This document shows positions 11,000 to 21,500 of a stretch of 64,000 nt of DNA, in pieces (within the stretch, counting starts at the first letter, position 1; each line of letters starts with the position of its first letter). The stretch is from positions 82,606,134 to 82,670,133 of the forward strand of contig OW388293.1 in assembly GCA_936450465.1 (NCBI GenBank), read 5' to 3'. Under the pieces are notes generated by a model. It saw only the letters and a list, made by a program, of their open reading frames with translations, was not told the origin of the DNA and ran no database searches. A program made the translations under genes and the position numbers. Origin of the DNA: Gibbula magus. Taxonomy: Eukaryota > Mollusca > Gastropoda > Trochida > Trochidae.

Positions 11000-13900
11000 A
11001 TGACGTTCTGAGAGATAACACCAGTGCCCTTAACATAGAGGAAATCGTTTGTGATCAAAGCAGCCTGCAGGCAGTGAAAGTGCTTCATTGTGTTCATCCC
11101 GGATTTAGGATGTGATCTGTAATCAAGAGAGGATCAAAGGCCAGGAACTGGTCGCGCCACCCTCGGTGTGCTTCTCTTGAAGTTTACTGGGCAAACATGA
11201 TAATCAGGATAGATACAGATTACATAACGAGTGAGTGAGATATTTTTTAATGTAACATTTAAAAATATTGAGTTAGAATAGTTTCGATATTCAACACTAA
11301 CTCGTTATGTAATCTATTTATTACATATGAAACTTTATATTCATTTGAGACAAGCATCAGACTATGTGCGACATTACCGCGTAATAATACTTATACTTGG
11401 TAATTACTCTAGGTGGAGTCAAACCGTAAAACAGTGAAAATGTAGTCCCGTTTTACATAAAACATCATATTTACACAATCATTATCACAATGTTTGTCAT
11501 CATCAATGTCCTAAATCAAGGTATCAAGAAGCACTTTAACACCAAACATTGACGCTGTTGACGTCGACGGAGGTCGTTATTTCTTGACCGGCTGTTGTCA
11601 TACAACCGTCCTTGCTGAACGTTTCTACATGAAAGCTTCTCATTTTGAACTTCATACATGTATATCTGGACATTGATCACATCAAAAACTGATTATACAT
11701 GCCGATTCTAAAAGCAATCATTTATAAACTATATGATTTTACTACTTAAACAAGGAATTCCTGTTGACAAAAACACGGCCACTGTAAACAAAAGGGAGAC
11801 AACTCTTCCAAGACTAAATTGAAGCAAAATATTATTGACATCTTCTTATAAAATATTCGAGATCCGAACCCGAATTCTGTATTTTTCATTTTGCACATCT
11901 ATTTTTACTATGATGCAAGTTTAATAATAGCCAAAAATACGTACAGGAAAAAGATATGATGAACTGAAAACCTGAAGTGGCGAGTGGGTTCGGCTGTACG
12001 CGATAAGCTGATGGCGAAAGTAGTACGGCATTATGACGTCACTATCGTGAATAACTTGTTTTGGTTACACAACACTCGTTGAATTACTTTCAACTGGTTA
12101 AACAACACTTGTTTCAAATAACCAAAATTATTTCATAAAGATATTCAGAACACGTATGTAATAAAAACAAATATCCGTCACATATGTTTTACATGTTGTT
12201 CATAGATAACATAAATGATACAGGTCCATCGATGAATCTGCCACCTCTGTCTGTTTCTTTAAACAGCCTGAAGGCAATGTAGGTGACTGAGAGAAAAACT
12301 TCTCCAAGAACCGTTCATAGACGGTACATACAATGTGAGATGTTTCTAAGTAAGTCATTGCGTCCTATTGATTAATGTGTAATCATGTGATTGTAATTAA
12401 GACCGGATGTTTTGTAGCTATAATGCTCATTCTTGCAATGCAATTATTAAACCTTGTAAAATATCATAAACTTTGTCTTCATTGCTTAAAATGAATACAT
12501 ACATGTCAGCATGTGAATTTCTGTTTGTCAATATAAACCAGAATGAACTGCGCAGTCGGAATTTAGCTTCGTAGGAAGTAAATTAAATATATCACTTGCT
12601 TTGATATTGATGTCTATAAATTAAAATCAACTTTAGCCATGTGTCTGTTTCATTGAAATTGAGTACCTGAAGAAAAGAATTGAGACAAGATAACCACATA
12701 CTTTTAAAATGATTCCTTAAACATGTCAGTACATGGAATGTTCTTAAGTGCGTGATTCCTTCAACATGTCAGTACATGGAATGTTCTTAAGTGCGTGATT
12801 CCATCAACATGTCAGTACATGGAATGTTCTTAAGTCCGTGATTCCTTCAACATGTCAGTACAATGAATGTTCTTAAGTGCGTGAGTCCTTATAGATGGCA
12901 GTTGTAATTCTGCTAATTGGATTCTAAATAAACATTAACGTTGCAGCCTTCCCATTGACAATTTGAACATCAGTCTTTATTTGAGTTGAGTATTGATTGA
13001 GTTATGGCTTGGTATGTAAGGTATAAGCATAGAACTTTTTTTAAATTCAGAAGTTGTACATGTATCTGTTCTACTTACAGACAACTTAGAAACTTAGCTG
13101 TCAAACCATGTTTTAAAAGGCACGTATCTCTCCCACAGGAGGTATGTGGATGTTAAAAACGGTTTTATCAAAATACTGAAATGAGCCTTTATGAAACTGA
13201 TTTCCAATCATGTTATATGCTTTGCAGTCAAAAAGCCATACATAGTCAAATAGGCCAAAGTGTATTGCAGTTGGCGAGGTAGTTTCCTAATTCTATGGCT
13301 TATTGTAGAATGTCCACTCAGTGGGCAGAAAGTCGGTGTTTGGATCTCATGTGCATCACCCCATATGGTGTTGAATATCGTTCCTTTAAGGGAAAACTGT
13401 AAACAATGACTTGACGTTATAAATATATATAAGGGTATACAATAGTCTCCTTACCTGTATAGTCTTATCAATCCATAATAAGCAAAATCAAATCATAATT
13501 ATGTCATATAATGTCTGATTTGTTATCCATATTTATCATTGTTTTAGTGCCATGTATTGTCAAAACATTAGGTTTTAGATAAGTTCTCAAATTTAGTTAA
13601 ATTATATGATTCATTTATCTATAGTTATCAATGTCAATCTTGTATCGAACGTCAATAATTAAAGCACTATAAGTATGTTTACATAAGTTCCACACTTAGT
13701 GAAGTCCAGTCTACTATTTACCACTGTCATTCACTAGCTTTTCTCTGCATAAGGAGAAAGGTAAGCAGATCAAATCAAAATGCGTTCAATGGTTCAAAGA
13801 AATGAGTCTAGACTTGGAAATCTAATCAAGTTGATGTCTTCATGAGATTGGTTTCTTTATTCGTAAGCAGATATGCTTTTGCTAAGTTAGTGAACAATGC
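11000..13900 (-). repeat. Inverted copy of the 29.9-32.2 kb block
   Basis: The reverse complement of this block matches 29.9-32.2 kb and 51.3-55.4 kb. Landmarks are AAATTTCCAAGTCTAGACTC, GCAGAGAAAAG, CCTGCAGGCTGCTTTG, ATTACAGATCACATCCTA and the 'cagaggtggcagattc' segment near 12240. The segment 11380-11930 also matches 40440-40740 in inverted orientation. The short reading frame that recurs in these copies (SLDYRSHPRSGINTMKHS on the matching strand) follows the repeat and is not evidence for a gene. Confidence 0.7.
12712..12885 (+). repeat. 43-bp minisatellite, 4 units
   Basis: AACATGTCAGTACATGGAAT recurs at 12720, 12763, 12806 and 12849, an exact 43-bp period with a few substitutions. The unit also contains GTTCTTAAGTGCGTGATTCC. 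The corresponding blocks near 31 kb and 52 kb do not carry the expansion. Confidence 0.92.
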
Positions 13901-13921
13901 GAATCTTTATGTAGTTTAAAT

Positions 13922-13942
13922 GAAGGGGTCAGTGCTAGAAGG
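13922..13942 (+). repeat. Left terminal inverted repeat
   Basis: This is a 21-bp perfect match to the reverse complement of 20654-20674. It is preceded by AAAT at 13918-13921. After the 21 bp, both ends continue with a loosely shared GGGCCAA or GTGCCAAA stretch. Confidence 0.9.
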
Positions 13943-14056
13943 GCCAATCTCGTATTTTTCAGTTTTGAGAAAATAGCTAAAAACTGAAATAAGTATTTCC
14001 GATCTTTATCTCGAGTATATTATGAGGTTTTATCATAACATATTGTTTTTCAAAAT

Positions 14057-14172
14057 AGAAAACAAAAGGGTTGTTGTAGAAATACTTATTTTAGGTTATC
14101 TAAGAGTGTATTTTAGAAAACAAAAGTGTTGTTGTAGAAATACTTATTTTAGGTTATCTAAGAGTGTATTTT
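14057..14172 (+). repeat. 58-bp tandem duplication
   Basis: AGAAAACAAAAG begins at 14057 and again at 14115, and the 58-bp unit is repeated with essentially one difference. It lies in the left non-coding end of the 6.75-kb transposon. The sequence from 14172 to 14867 holds subterminal motifs but no supported gene. Confidence 0.92.
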
Positions 14173-14866
14173 AATTTATGCTAGAGTTAATACGGCCAAA
14201 ATCAGTTATTTGGCCCTTTTTGCTCTCACACAATTCTCTGATCCTGTACCATGTTGTCTAATATATGGATTCTCTTCTAACTTTCAGAACGCCATTAAAA
14301 GTTTAAGATTAAAAATCATTATACGAGTGCGCGTACGTGTCCGTATGCATGTGTACGTGTGGGTTTGGGAGGATGGAAGAGATCTTACTGAGCTTATTCT
14401 CTTTTGAGAAATGAGTAACACAAAATTCCAAGTAACTGTTTATTTCGAAATGAACAGTGAATATCATCAAAATGTATCACCTTAATGGTGTTTGGTCAAA
14501 AGGATGATTCATCAGTAATGTTTAAATCCATAAGAAACAAGAACTTGATATCCAGAACATTTTTCACAATCCAATTCTTTTGAACACTAAATCATTCGTA
14601 GAATGAAGATAATCATTGAAGAAATTAACAATTTGAGAGAAATTGCAATTAACATGTCAAAATCCATAATAAGGATTCCTGAAGAGATACTTAATACTAA
14701 TGATGTACAAATTTACGATTCAAGACATCAAGTCAAAACAGCGTATAAAAATGCTTTTTAAAAAGAAGTTGGTTTCAGAATTCAGTTTTGTCTCAATGTA
14801 GTGTTATTATCATGTTGGCTAGTCATATTCCAAGTCAGACTCATTATCCTGTTGCACCACTACATT

Positions 14867-16876
14867 CTAAGTGCATGGCAAATTGTTGTAGAAACTTCTG
14901 TATTCTTGTAGTAGCAACTTCGGAATCCTTTGGAGATCGTCCCACTTGACCTTCTTCAATGGCAGTTTAGTGGTGTACTTTCTTTGCAGGGGAACTTCAG
15001 CAATGTGTCTTTTCAAACATGAGCATCTTGTCCACGGTTCCTGCTGAGAGAGGGTTTCCTTCATCCAGATCTCTCCTGGGTGAGGAACAGATGTAACACA
15101 TCCATCTGTGATGTTGAATACATCGGACTGGCCAAAGCTAAACCACCTCATCTTTGAAATCAGTATTTATCACCATTTTGATCAATGTACTTTTGCTTCA
15201 GAGTTGCCTTGGCAAAGCTGTCATAATCCTTGAACATATCCCTGTCTGGGTATACGGCGGTGAACTTGTTGACAAGCCTCGCATTACCTATGATTGTACC
15301 GTAGTCACTTGGAATCAGACACTTTTCAACCTTCTGGCGAGCTACCACGATACCTCCACCAGTGTCATTAGGCATCCGAGTATGACCTACAAGTAGTATT
15401 TTGTGATCTATTTGTTGGAACATCTTTTCTTTGTCTGTCAGGTTCAAAAGACAACTCAACATCATTTTGTTTCTGTTTTGTCCATTACAACCATCGCTGT
15501 AAATGATACATTTCTTAGCTCCAGTTGAGTTTGAAAGCAAGGTGTTGGTAACCAAGTGGTTCACCTCAGACCCTCCTTGTTTTGCATCACATTCGCTATA
15601 GTAGTACATTGTTGCTCGTCTACTAACATGGTCATGTACAATAAAATTGTACATAGAGAGTTGTCGTTGGTAATATATTTGGCCATGTGTCAAATTAGGA
15701 ATGAGAAAATTCTGCTGGAAATCGATATACTATACATATCTATAGCATCGACACTACAAGGAGCGCTTACATCTCTATTTTGTTCCTTCCATGATTCCTT
15801 GGCGTTTTCTTGATCTCTTCGCCTCAAAGAATATGCCTCTTCAGCAAGGTTTAGATGATGTTCATGCTGAGCCAACTTCGGTGTTTTGGGCATTTGGCTC
15901 GGATAGTTTGATTGTAAAGTCATCACACACTTCGCAGGTGTCAGACCTTGGGTACCCAAAACCAAGGTTGAAATGAGTGTTAAATATTTTTCTGAACAAC
16001 CAGAGTTTGATACTTGCCTTTATATGGCTTTCTATTTTCAATGAGTTGTTTTCCATGTTTATCATGTTCTTCCAGAAACATAACCCACAAGCGCCTTGTG
16101 CTCAGATCTGGTTGAAGATACTTTCTGTTGGGGTTCTGCTTACGAGAGTAATGAGACGAGCGACCTGGGAATGTGGAGATGAAGTTTTTCATTTCTTCTA
16201 CAATATGGTCGTCTGTAGCATCATGCGCACGTTTCCCACGATGGCCTCTGTTGTCTGTTATATCTGTGTCACCAGAGTGATGTTGAAGTCGGCGCAATTG
16301 TTTCCTTGTGATACCATAAATTGAACAAAAGGCAGAGTAACAAGTGCTGTGGGTTACACCGTCACTGGTTTTGACGTCATAGTAAAATGTATGCAACCTC
16401 GACCTCGATCCATCAGTTGGTCTTGACTTATGTTTTGGGTTCTTTTTGATGAGCCCAAATAGGTACATGTCCTGCTTGTTCTTGTCTCCGATGTCAAGAA
16501 AATTTCGAAAAATCTGTTCTTGTTCATTGTCATTGATGTTTTCTAGACAGTTCTTTCCACAACATTTTAGATCAAGAACTTTTGCTTGAATCTTTTTACC
16601 TTTAGTGTTGATAAATTCTTCACCTTTTGCCTTTTTATTTTTTCTTATATTTCTTTCCCATGAGGAAAGGTTTCTCATTCGTTTCCGTGGTTTATTATTT
16701 CCCCCGAATTTTTTTTCGGGAGACATAATGTTTTCGCCTCCGTCCGTTATTCCGTTATTCCGAAATGCTTTCTTTTCCGGGCCATATCTAAAAAAAAGTT
16801 CAATATTTTTCACGAAACTTGGTATGTGGTTAGACTTAGTGGTGGTTTCCATGGAAACAATTTGAACTTCGTGCAA
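14867..16876 (-). pseudogene. RNase-H-like transposase (DUF7869-type) pseudogene
   Basis: Reading right to left, a basic N-terminal region (RKRMRNLSSWERNIRKNKKA) leads into KCCGKNCLENI and then a linker with GITRKQLRRLQ and SSHYSRKQNPNRKYLQPDLS (16876-15980). A frame change gives FRKIFNTHFNLGFGYPRSD and CEVCD (to about 15900). Another change gives KLAQHEHHLNLAEEAY (to 15690). The core follows with YNFIVHDHVSRR, YSECDAKQGGSEV, IIYSDGCNGQNRN and VGHTRMPND (15693-15160). A last change gives the C-terminal segment, from MRWFSFGQSD to LLLQEYRSFYNNLP (15151-14867). The spaced acidic residues in HD, YSD and PND look like a DDE/D triad. The order matches a multicopy invertebrate family that I recall as DUF7869-containing. 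At least three frameshifts make it inactive. It lies inside the TIR-bounded element and is probably its transposase. Confidence 0.8.
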
Positions 16877-17345
16877 ATTGGGGGTAGGGACCTTTTTCGG
16901 CCTCTATTTCAAAATCTATCTAGTATTTCTTTACGAAACTTGGTATGTGGTTAGACCTAGTGGTGGAGTGGTGCCTTTTGCTATTTTGGTTATTCTGAAA
17001 TTATTTTTTTTCTGGTTTCCAGGGAAACAATTTGAACTTAGTGCAAATTGGGGAGTAGGGACCTTTTCCGGCCTTTATTTCAAAATCTATCAAGTATTTC
17101 TTTACGAAACTTGGTATGTGGTTAGACCTAGTGGTGGAGTGGTGCCTTTTGCTATTTTGGTTATTCTGAATTTTTTTTTTTTTCTGGTTTCCATGGAAAC
17201 AATTTGAACTTAGTGCATATTGGGGGTAGGGACGTTTTCCGGCCTCTATTTCAAAATCTATTTAGTATTTCTTTACGAAACTTTGTATTTGCTTAGACCT
17301 AGTGATAGAGTGGTGACTTTGGCTATTCTGAATTTTTTATTTCTC
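16843..17345 (+). repeat. About 171-bp tandem repeat, 3 units
   Basis: GGAAACAATTTGAACTT recurs at about 16853, 17023 and 17195 (periods 170 and 172), with a degraded fourth start near 17355. Units include TTTACGAAACTTGGTATGTG and TTAGACCTAGTGGTGGAG. The first 20-odd codons of the transposase reading frame overlap the repeat, so the apparent N-terminus MHEVQIVSMETT is probably repeat-derived and not ancestral protein. Frames open across the array (16878-17207, plus) reflect repetition. Confidence 0.9.
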
Positions 17346-17609
17346 GTTATTAATGCAGTATTGAACTTAGTGCTTAGCATAAGTGAAAAATAAGGGTAAT
17401 ATGATAAGGTTGGATTGAAAGTTGGAGCGGGGGACATCACAGTGCATCACATGCACAAATTTCTAGTTGTTTATGGTTTGAGCTTCAGACGGTGGAAATA
17501 AGGGACTGTCTGGCTAATCGTATGGCTCAAATGTGGCATCATTTATATCATCATCCTCGTCTTCATCATTTTCAGTTTGTGGTTGTGCAAGCTTATCAGA
17601 CCCACTAGC

Positions 17610-17667
17610 ATTATTATTATTATTATTTGCGCAGTTTCCGCCGCCGCCGCCGCCGCCGCGCGCGCGT
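17610..17667 (+). repeat. Compound microsatellite (ATT)6 ... (CCG)n(CG)n
   Basis: A short ATT run (17610-17627) is followed by a CCG run passing into CGCGCGCG (17638-17667). This is the most GC-rich spot in an otherwise AT-rich element. Confidence 0.9.
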
Positions 17668-17689
17668 TTTGTATTCGCTATCACTTTTT

Positions 17690-18445
17690 TCCTAGAAGGT
17701 TTTGAGAACTCATATACATAACTTCTTACTTATGCCCCTGGGGAATTTTTTTGACATGTTCATATTCAAGGTCAAAGGTCAAGGTCACGAGTTCTGAAAT
17801 CGCTAAAAAAATCCTTGTAAACACGATAACTTGAAAAATATTTGTACTATCAGGCTCTTATTTGGTGTACATCAACTATGGAGAAAGGCCAAGATTTGAA
17901 AAGGTTTTCGCTAACATCCGTCAAAGGTCAAGGTCACAGCGAGGGCACACTTTGAATCATTAAAGGATTGTTATACACAATGAAAAGTGATCAATGATTG
18001 TGTGACCTTGAATTTTAAAGGTCAAGGTCACCAGTTCTGAAATCACTTTATAACTTTTTTTCATGAAGGTATCAACACCTCATATATATAGCTTCTTTCT
18101 TGTACACCTGGGGAAATATTTTGACATGCTCACATTCAAGGTCAAAGGTCAGGGTCATGAGTTCTGAAATCACTACAAAAATCCTTGTAAACACGCTAAC
18201 TTCAACAACTTCTGTGCTATCTGACTCAAATTGGTATATATCAACTATGGAGAAAGACCAAGATTTGAAAACGTTTTTGCTAAAATCTGTCAAAGGTCAA
18301 GTTCAAAGCAAGGTCACAACTTAAGCGTGCTATTGTGAATATGCCTTATGTTAACAATGAACACTTTTGAGTCATTGCATGATTGTTATACACAATGAAA
18401 AGTAATCATTGATGGTGTGACCTTGAAGGTCAAAGTTCAAGGTCA
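17690..18445 (+). repeat. 370-bp tandem duplication rich in AGGTCA half-sites
   Basis: CCTGGGGAA at 17737 recurs at 18107, and the following text (TTGACATG, AGGTCA cluster, GAGTTCTGAAATC, CCTTGTAAACACG, ATCAACTATGGAGAAAG) repeats in order with a 370-bp period. Each unit contains clusters of AGGTCA. At 17769, 17776 and 17782 they form a DR1 followed by a DR0, and further pairs lie at 17925/17931 and 18019/18025. AGGTCA is the nuclear-receptor half-site. Whether any is used is unknown. There is no coding content. Confidence 0.88.
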
Positions 18446-18698
18446 TGAGATATTGGTTCAGGCCATGTTAATCTTTTGATCCAATTTTGAAATCAGAAAT
18501 AGGTTTTAAGAACAAAGTTGTGAAAAGTGACCCCAGTGATGATTTTACTTGTAAGAATAACTTGAATAATGAAAAACATTTTGTCCAAAAAAATTCCCAT
18601 TTTATTTATGCTGAGGAGAAGGCGGAACAGGGAAAGGCGAGACCCAAAGTTTCGGAGCTGCTCTGCTTTTGCGGTGTCCCGCAAACGCTCTTCTAGTT

Positions 18699-18704
18699 TT
18701 TATT
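18699..18704 (-). terminator. AATAAA poly(A) signal downstream of the 171-codon ORF
   Basis: The plus-strand TTTATT reads AATAAA on the minus strand, 75 bases past the stop codon of the 18779-19294 ORF. The position suits a 3' end, but AATAAA is frequent by chance in DNA this AT-rich. Confidence 0.35.
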
Positions 18705-18778
18705 AGAAATCAGATGACCACTGGACGTAGCAATATCACATTCAGGCATATTTTCATACAGCGTTTGGCGTGCACTCT

Positions 18779-19294
18779 TCAAAAGATGGCTGATATCTGT
18801 TCAGGATCAGTTTCTGTTTCGACTTCAACTTCGAAAATTGGTGACATCTCTATTTCTGCTAAAAGGGCAGAAAAAGAATCATCCATTATTTCCCTTCTTG
18901 AAAATGATCGGTTTTCATCAAATGTTGATGATTTATCAAGAGTTGAAGGTGCGACATTGTCAGCTGATGGTTCACAATCATTCTTCTGTTCTTTATGTTC
19001 ATATGACAGTTCTTCAGTACACACATCATCACAATCTGTGACATTGTCAGCTGATGGTTCACAGTCATTCTTCTGTTCTTTATGTTCATTTGACAGTTCT
19101 TCACTACACACATCATCACAATCTGTGACATTGTCAGCTGATGGTTCACAATCATTATTCTGTTTATAATGTTCATTAAATGTTGACAATTCTTCAGTAC
19201 ACACATCATCACATTCTGATGAGTCAGTCCCTTGATCAAGAAGATCCTCCAAGTATTTGGCTTCCTCACTTACTGAGAGTTTTCTAGCCATCAT
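18779..19294 (-). CDS. Acidic 171-aa protein with three internal repeats, inside the 6.75-kb transposon
   Basis: An uninterrupted reading frame starts MMARKLSVSEEAKYLEDLLD and ends EQISAIF. Residues about 28-115 are three tandem protein repeats of about 30 residues. Their consensus has CDDVCTEELS, then EHKEQKNDCEPSADNVT, so CDDVC and NDCEPSAD recur three times. The protein is strongly acidic (many D/E) and has regularly spaced cysteines. The C-terminal part has FSRREIMDDSFSALLAEIE. I do not recognise a domain. It lies upstream of, and on the same strand as, the transposase pseudogene. It may be a separate accessory ORF (an AATAAA lies 75 bp downstream) or a first exon of the transposase gene. 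Intactness beside a broken transposase is notable, although repeats can keep a frame open by chance. Confidence 0.5.
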   Translation of the reverse strand: MMARKLSVSEEAKYLEDLLDQGTDSSECDDVCTEELSTFNEHYKQNNDCEPSADNVTDCDDVCSEELSNEHKEQKNDCEPSADNVTDCDDVCTEELSYEHKEQKNDCEPSADNVAPSTLDKSSTFDENRSFSRREIMDDSFSALLAEIEMSPIFEVEVETETDPEQISAIF

Positions 19295-19299
19295 TGAGA

Positions 19300-20653
19300 G
19301 AGTTTATCACTGACTTGGTATGGCACATTCTTTCACCTCTCAAGGTGTGTAATTTATCATACCAAAACATAACATCTTTTACCCACTCATCATATTCAAG
19401 GGAGCCGATTTCAAAATTTGTCTTCAACAAGCTCTCAATTTTTTTTCCAATTACAACAGTTAAATCTTCACATTGAAGGAGTTCCGACTAAGTTGACGTT
19501 GATAACTTCCGTAAAATCTGAAACATAAAATTGCATCACCTTTTAGCTATTAGAAAATGCAGTTAGTTTTACTCCAACAAGCTTTGAAATAATTGTCATG
19601 CAATTAGCTATCAATCATTCTAAAAAAAACTGTTTACACTACGGTAAATACTTAGCACAAGTTCAAAATGAAAAAGGTTCAACATACTCCTCTGAGACGT
19701 AAGACAAAAACATTACTGTTTAAAAAAAATTAAATGTTGTTTACTGACATGAACAGTTTAAGTTAAGTTTAATCCACTCAATGACCCACAATTTAAAACA
19801 TTGTAGTCTTAAGACATTCCTCGCGCATGCAATACATTGTTGCGCTTGTCAGGGGGAAAACCTTTTTGTTTTCAAAGTTTTGAAAAATTTAGTTTCAAGT
19901 TGGTCATTTAAATTTGTTCATCAAGATCGAGGATTTTGACAATTTTACCATTACCAAAACAATTAATAGTGAAGTCATCATTTTCTGCTTTGTCCAGTGC
20001 CAAGTGTTTACTTATAGATTAAAGATTATAGGCAAGTCTACCGATAATATGTTTCTGCAAAAAGGGCCAAACTCAAATGTAGATGAAAATGCAGTTTTAT
20101 AGCTGATAAATGTTCGTATTGCTTATAATTTTAACGAAACTCTATTCTAACATGGGTATAAATCATAAAAAGAACATAATTATTGTATATAAAAAGATAA
20201 AACAATAGAAAGTAACTGATATTTGCTTTGGCAAATAATTAGAGCAAATAGGGCCAATGTCCACTGGGACAATTTTTCAATTATTTACCTTTAATATCAA
20301 CCATCTTTTTGCATTATGACATTATATTTATAGAGAATAAGAATGTCAGGAAATAGAGTTTTATCCATTGATAAAGCAATAACGAGATGTACATAGAAGA
20401 CTTACCTCAGACATGTGAAGCACCCAGCTCCCAAGTGCTTCCTCTTCAAACAGGGTAATGGAGACCAAAAAGGGCCAAATTCGTAATTCTGCCTTTTTGG
20501 CACTGGAGTTTGGCCTTTTCACTTTTTTTTAATCTGCTATATATAAAAAAATATTTCTTATTTCACTTTATTTTTCGATTATGTTTTTCAGTGTTTATCA
20601 AGGTTTATAAAAATAGAAAAAACCTACAAAAAGGGCCAAAAAGCACTTTGGCA
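19300..20653. other. Right non-coding end of the transposon with GGGCCAAA motifs
   Basis: There is no supported gene. Copies of AAAAAGGGCCAAA or close variants occur at about 20055, 20250, 20468 and 20630, with TTTTTGGCACTGGAGTTTGG near 20500. The left end has the same motif at 13941 and 14191-14216. Such subterminal clusters typically bind the transposase. Confidence 0.55.
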
Positions 20654-20674
20654 CCTTCTAGCACTGACCCCTTC
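20654..20674 (-). repeat. Right terminal inverted repeat
   Basis: Reverse complement of 13922-13942 over 21 bp without mismatch. It is followed by AAAT (20675-20678), matching the AAAT before the left end. Confidence 0.9.
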
Positions 20675-21363
20675 AAATATACTTTTAAGTAGAAAACATC
20701 CATTTTATTGGCGAGCACATCAAGGTACACTGCCTCTTCAGGCTTCTGTATGTATATATATTGGATTGCTTGCTGCATTATTAGAACCAGTAAGTTCGAT
20801 CAGGTAATATATATGTTTTATTTTTCTATAAAGGACTATGCTTTAGATTTGCACTAAATTGTTAAATAGTTGAAGAACAGAAAAAGATTGATTGTATTTG
20901 ATATATCAGGGTGGTGAAATATTGGATACTAATAAATTAAGAGTAATGTTTGGGGAATCCTATATTGCTCCAAAGCATCCCCTTTCATTACTGTGAATAT
21001 CAATAAACCTTATTGTTTGTTGTCATATATCACAGCCAAAGTATTCCCCAGAATAATAAAGATACATATCATTAGGTGTATTTTGCTTTTTCAGAAACAT
21101 ATTAGAAATTTAAAATGTCGTGCAAATTGAGAGTTCTATCAAAACAACCAAGGTTGATGGTGATCCTTCTATATTCAGATGTAACTATATAATACCAATT
21201 TTTAAATCTTAAAGCTGAAGATGATAGTTTGCTTACCATAATCACAATAATAGTACTTTTCATAGTTCTGAAATTTTGTCGTTTTTCGTCATTAATAAAA
21301 TCGATTGTTCATTTAGTCGTTACTTTGCATCATGTGCATTCAATAACAATTTATAAAATGAAA

Positions 21364-21500
21364 TGGCTGATTTAGGCCTTGCAGTATTTCCTTAAGAAAT
21401 CTGTGTTTAGAACTCCAGGCCCGCTATGCATTTCCAGTGCAGCGATTCACTGCCTCGACACAAGAAAGCTAGGGAAATACCGCAAGGGTTAAATCAGCCA
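21364..21500. mobile_element. 137-bp MITE-like hairpin
   Basis: The 28-bp ends 21364-21391 (TGGCTGATTTAGGCC...) and 21473-21500 are inverted repeats with three mismatches, enclosing 81 bp that include GCTATGCATTTCC and GCAGCGATTCACTGC. It has no coding capacity. A target duplication was not certain. Confidence 0.7.

Larger units (their letters stand above)
13922..20674 (-). mobile_element. 6753-bp TIR DNA transposon with AAAT target duplication
   Basis: The two ends are perfect 21-bp inverted repeats beginning GAAGGGGTCAGTGCTAG, at 13922-13942 and 20654-20674. The 4-bp direct repeat AAAT flanks both sides (13918-13921 and 20675-20678). Inside are a broken transposase and a 171-codon ORF, both on the minus strand. 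Subterminal GGGCCAAA-type motifs occur near both ends (13941, 14191, 14209; 20058, 20250, 20470, 20632), as expected for transposase binding sites. A 4-bp TSD fits superfamilies such as Sola, but I cannot confirm the family. It inserted into the space between the two arms of the inverted duplication. Confidence 0.85.

Noticed and set aside
12712..12885. CRISPR-like array
   Set aside because: The 43-bp units are contiguous repeats without variable spacers, in a eukaryotic repeat context.
16605..17207. Plus-strand frames of 86 and 109 codons rich in Phe and Trp
   Set aside because: The first is antisense to the transposase N-terminal region. The second runs across the 171-bp tandem repeat and repeats itself.
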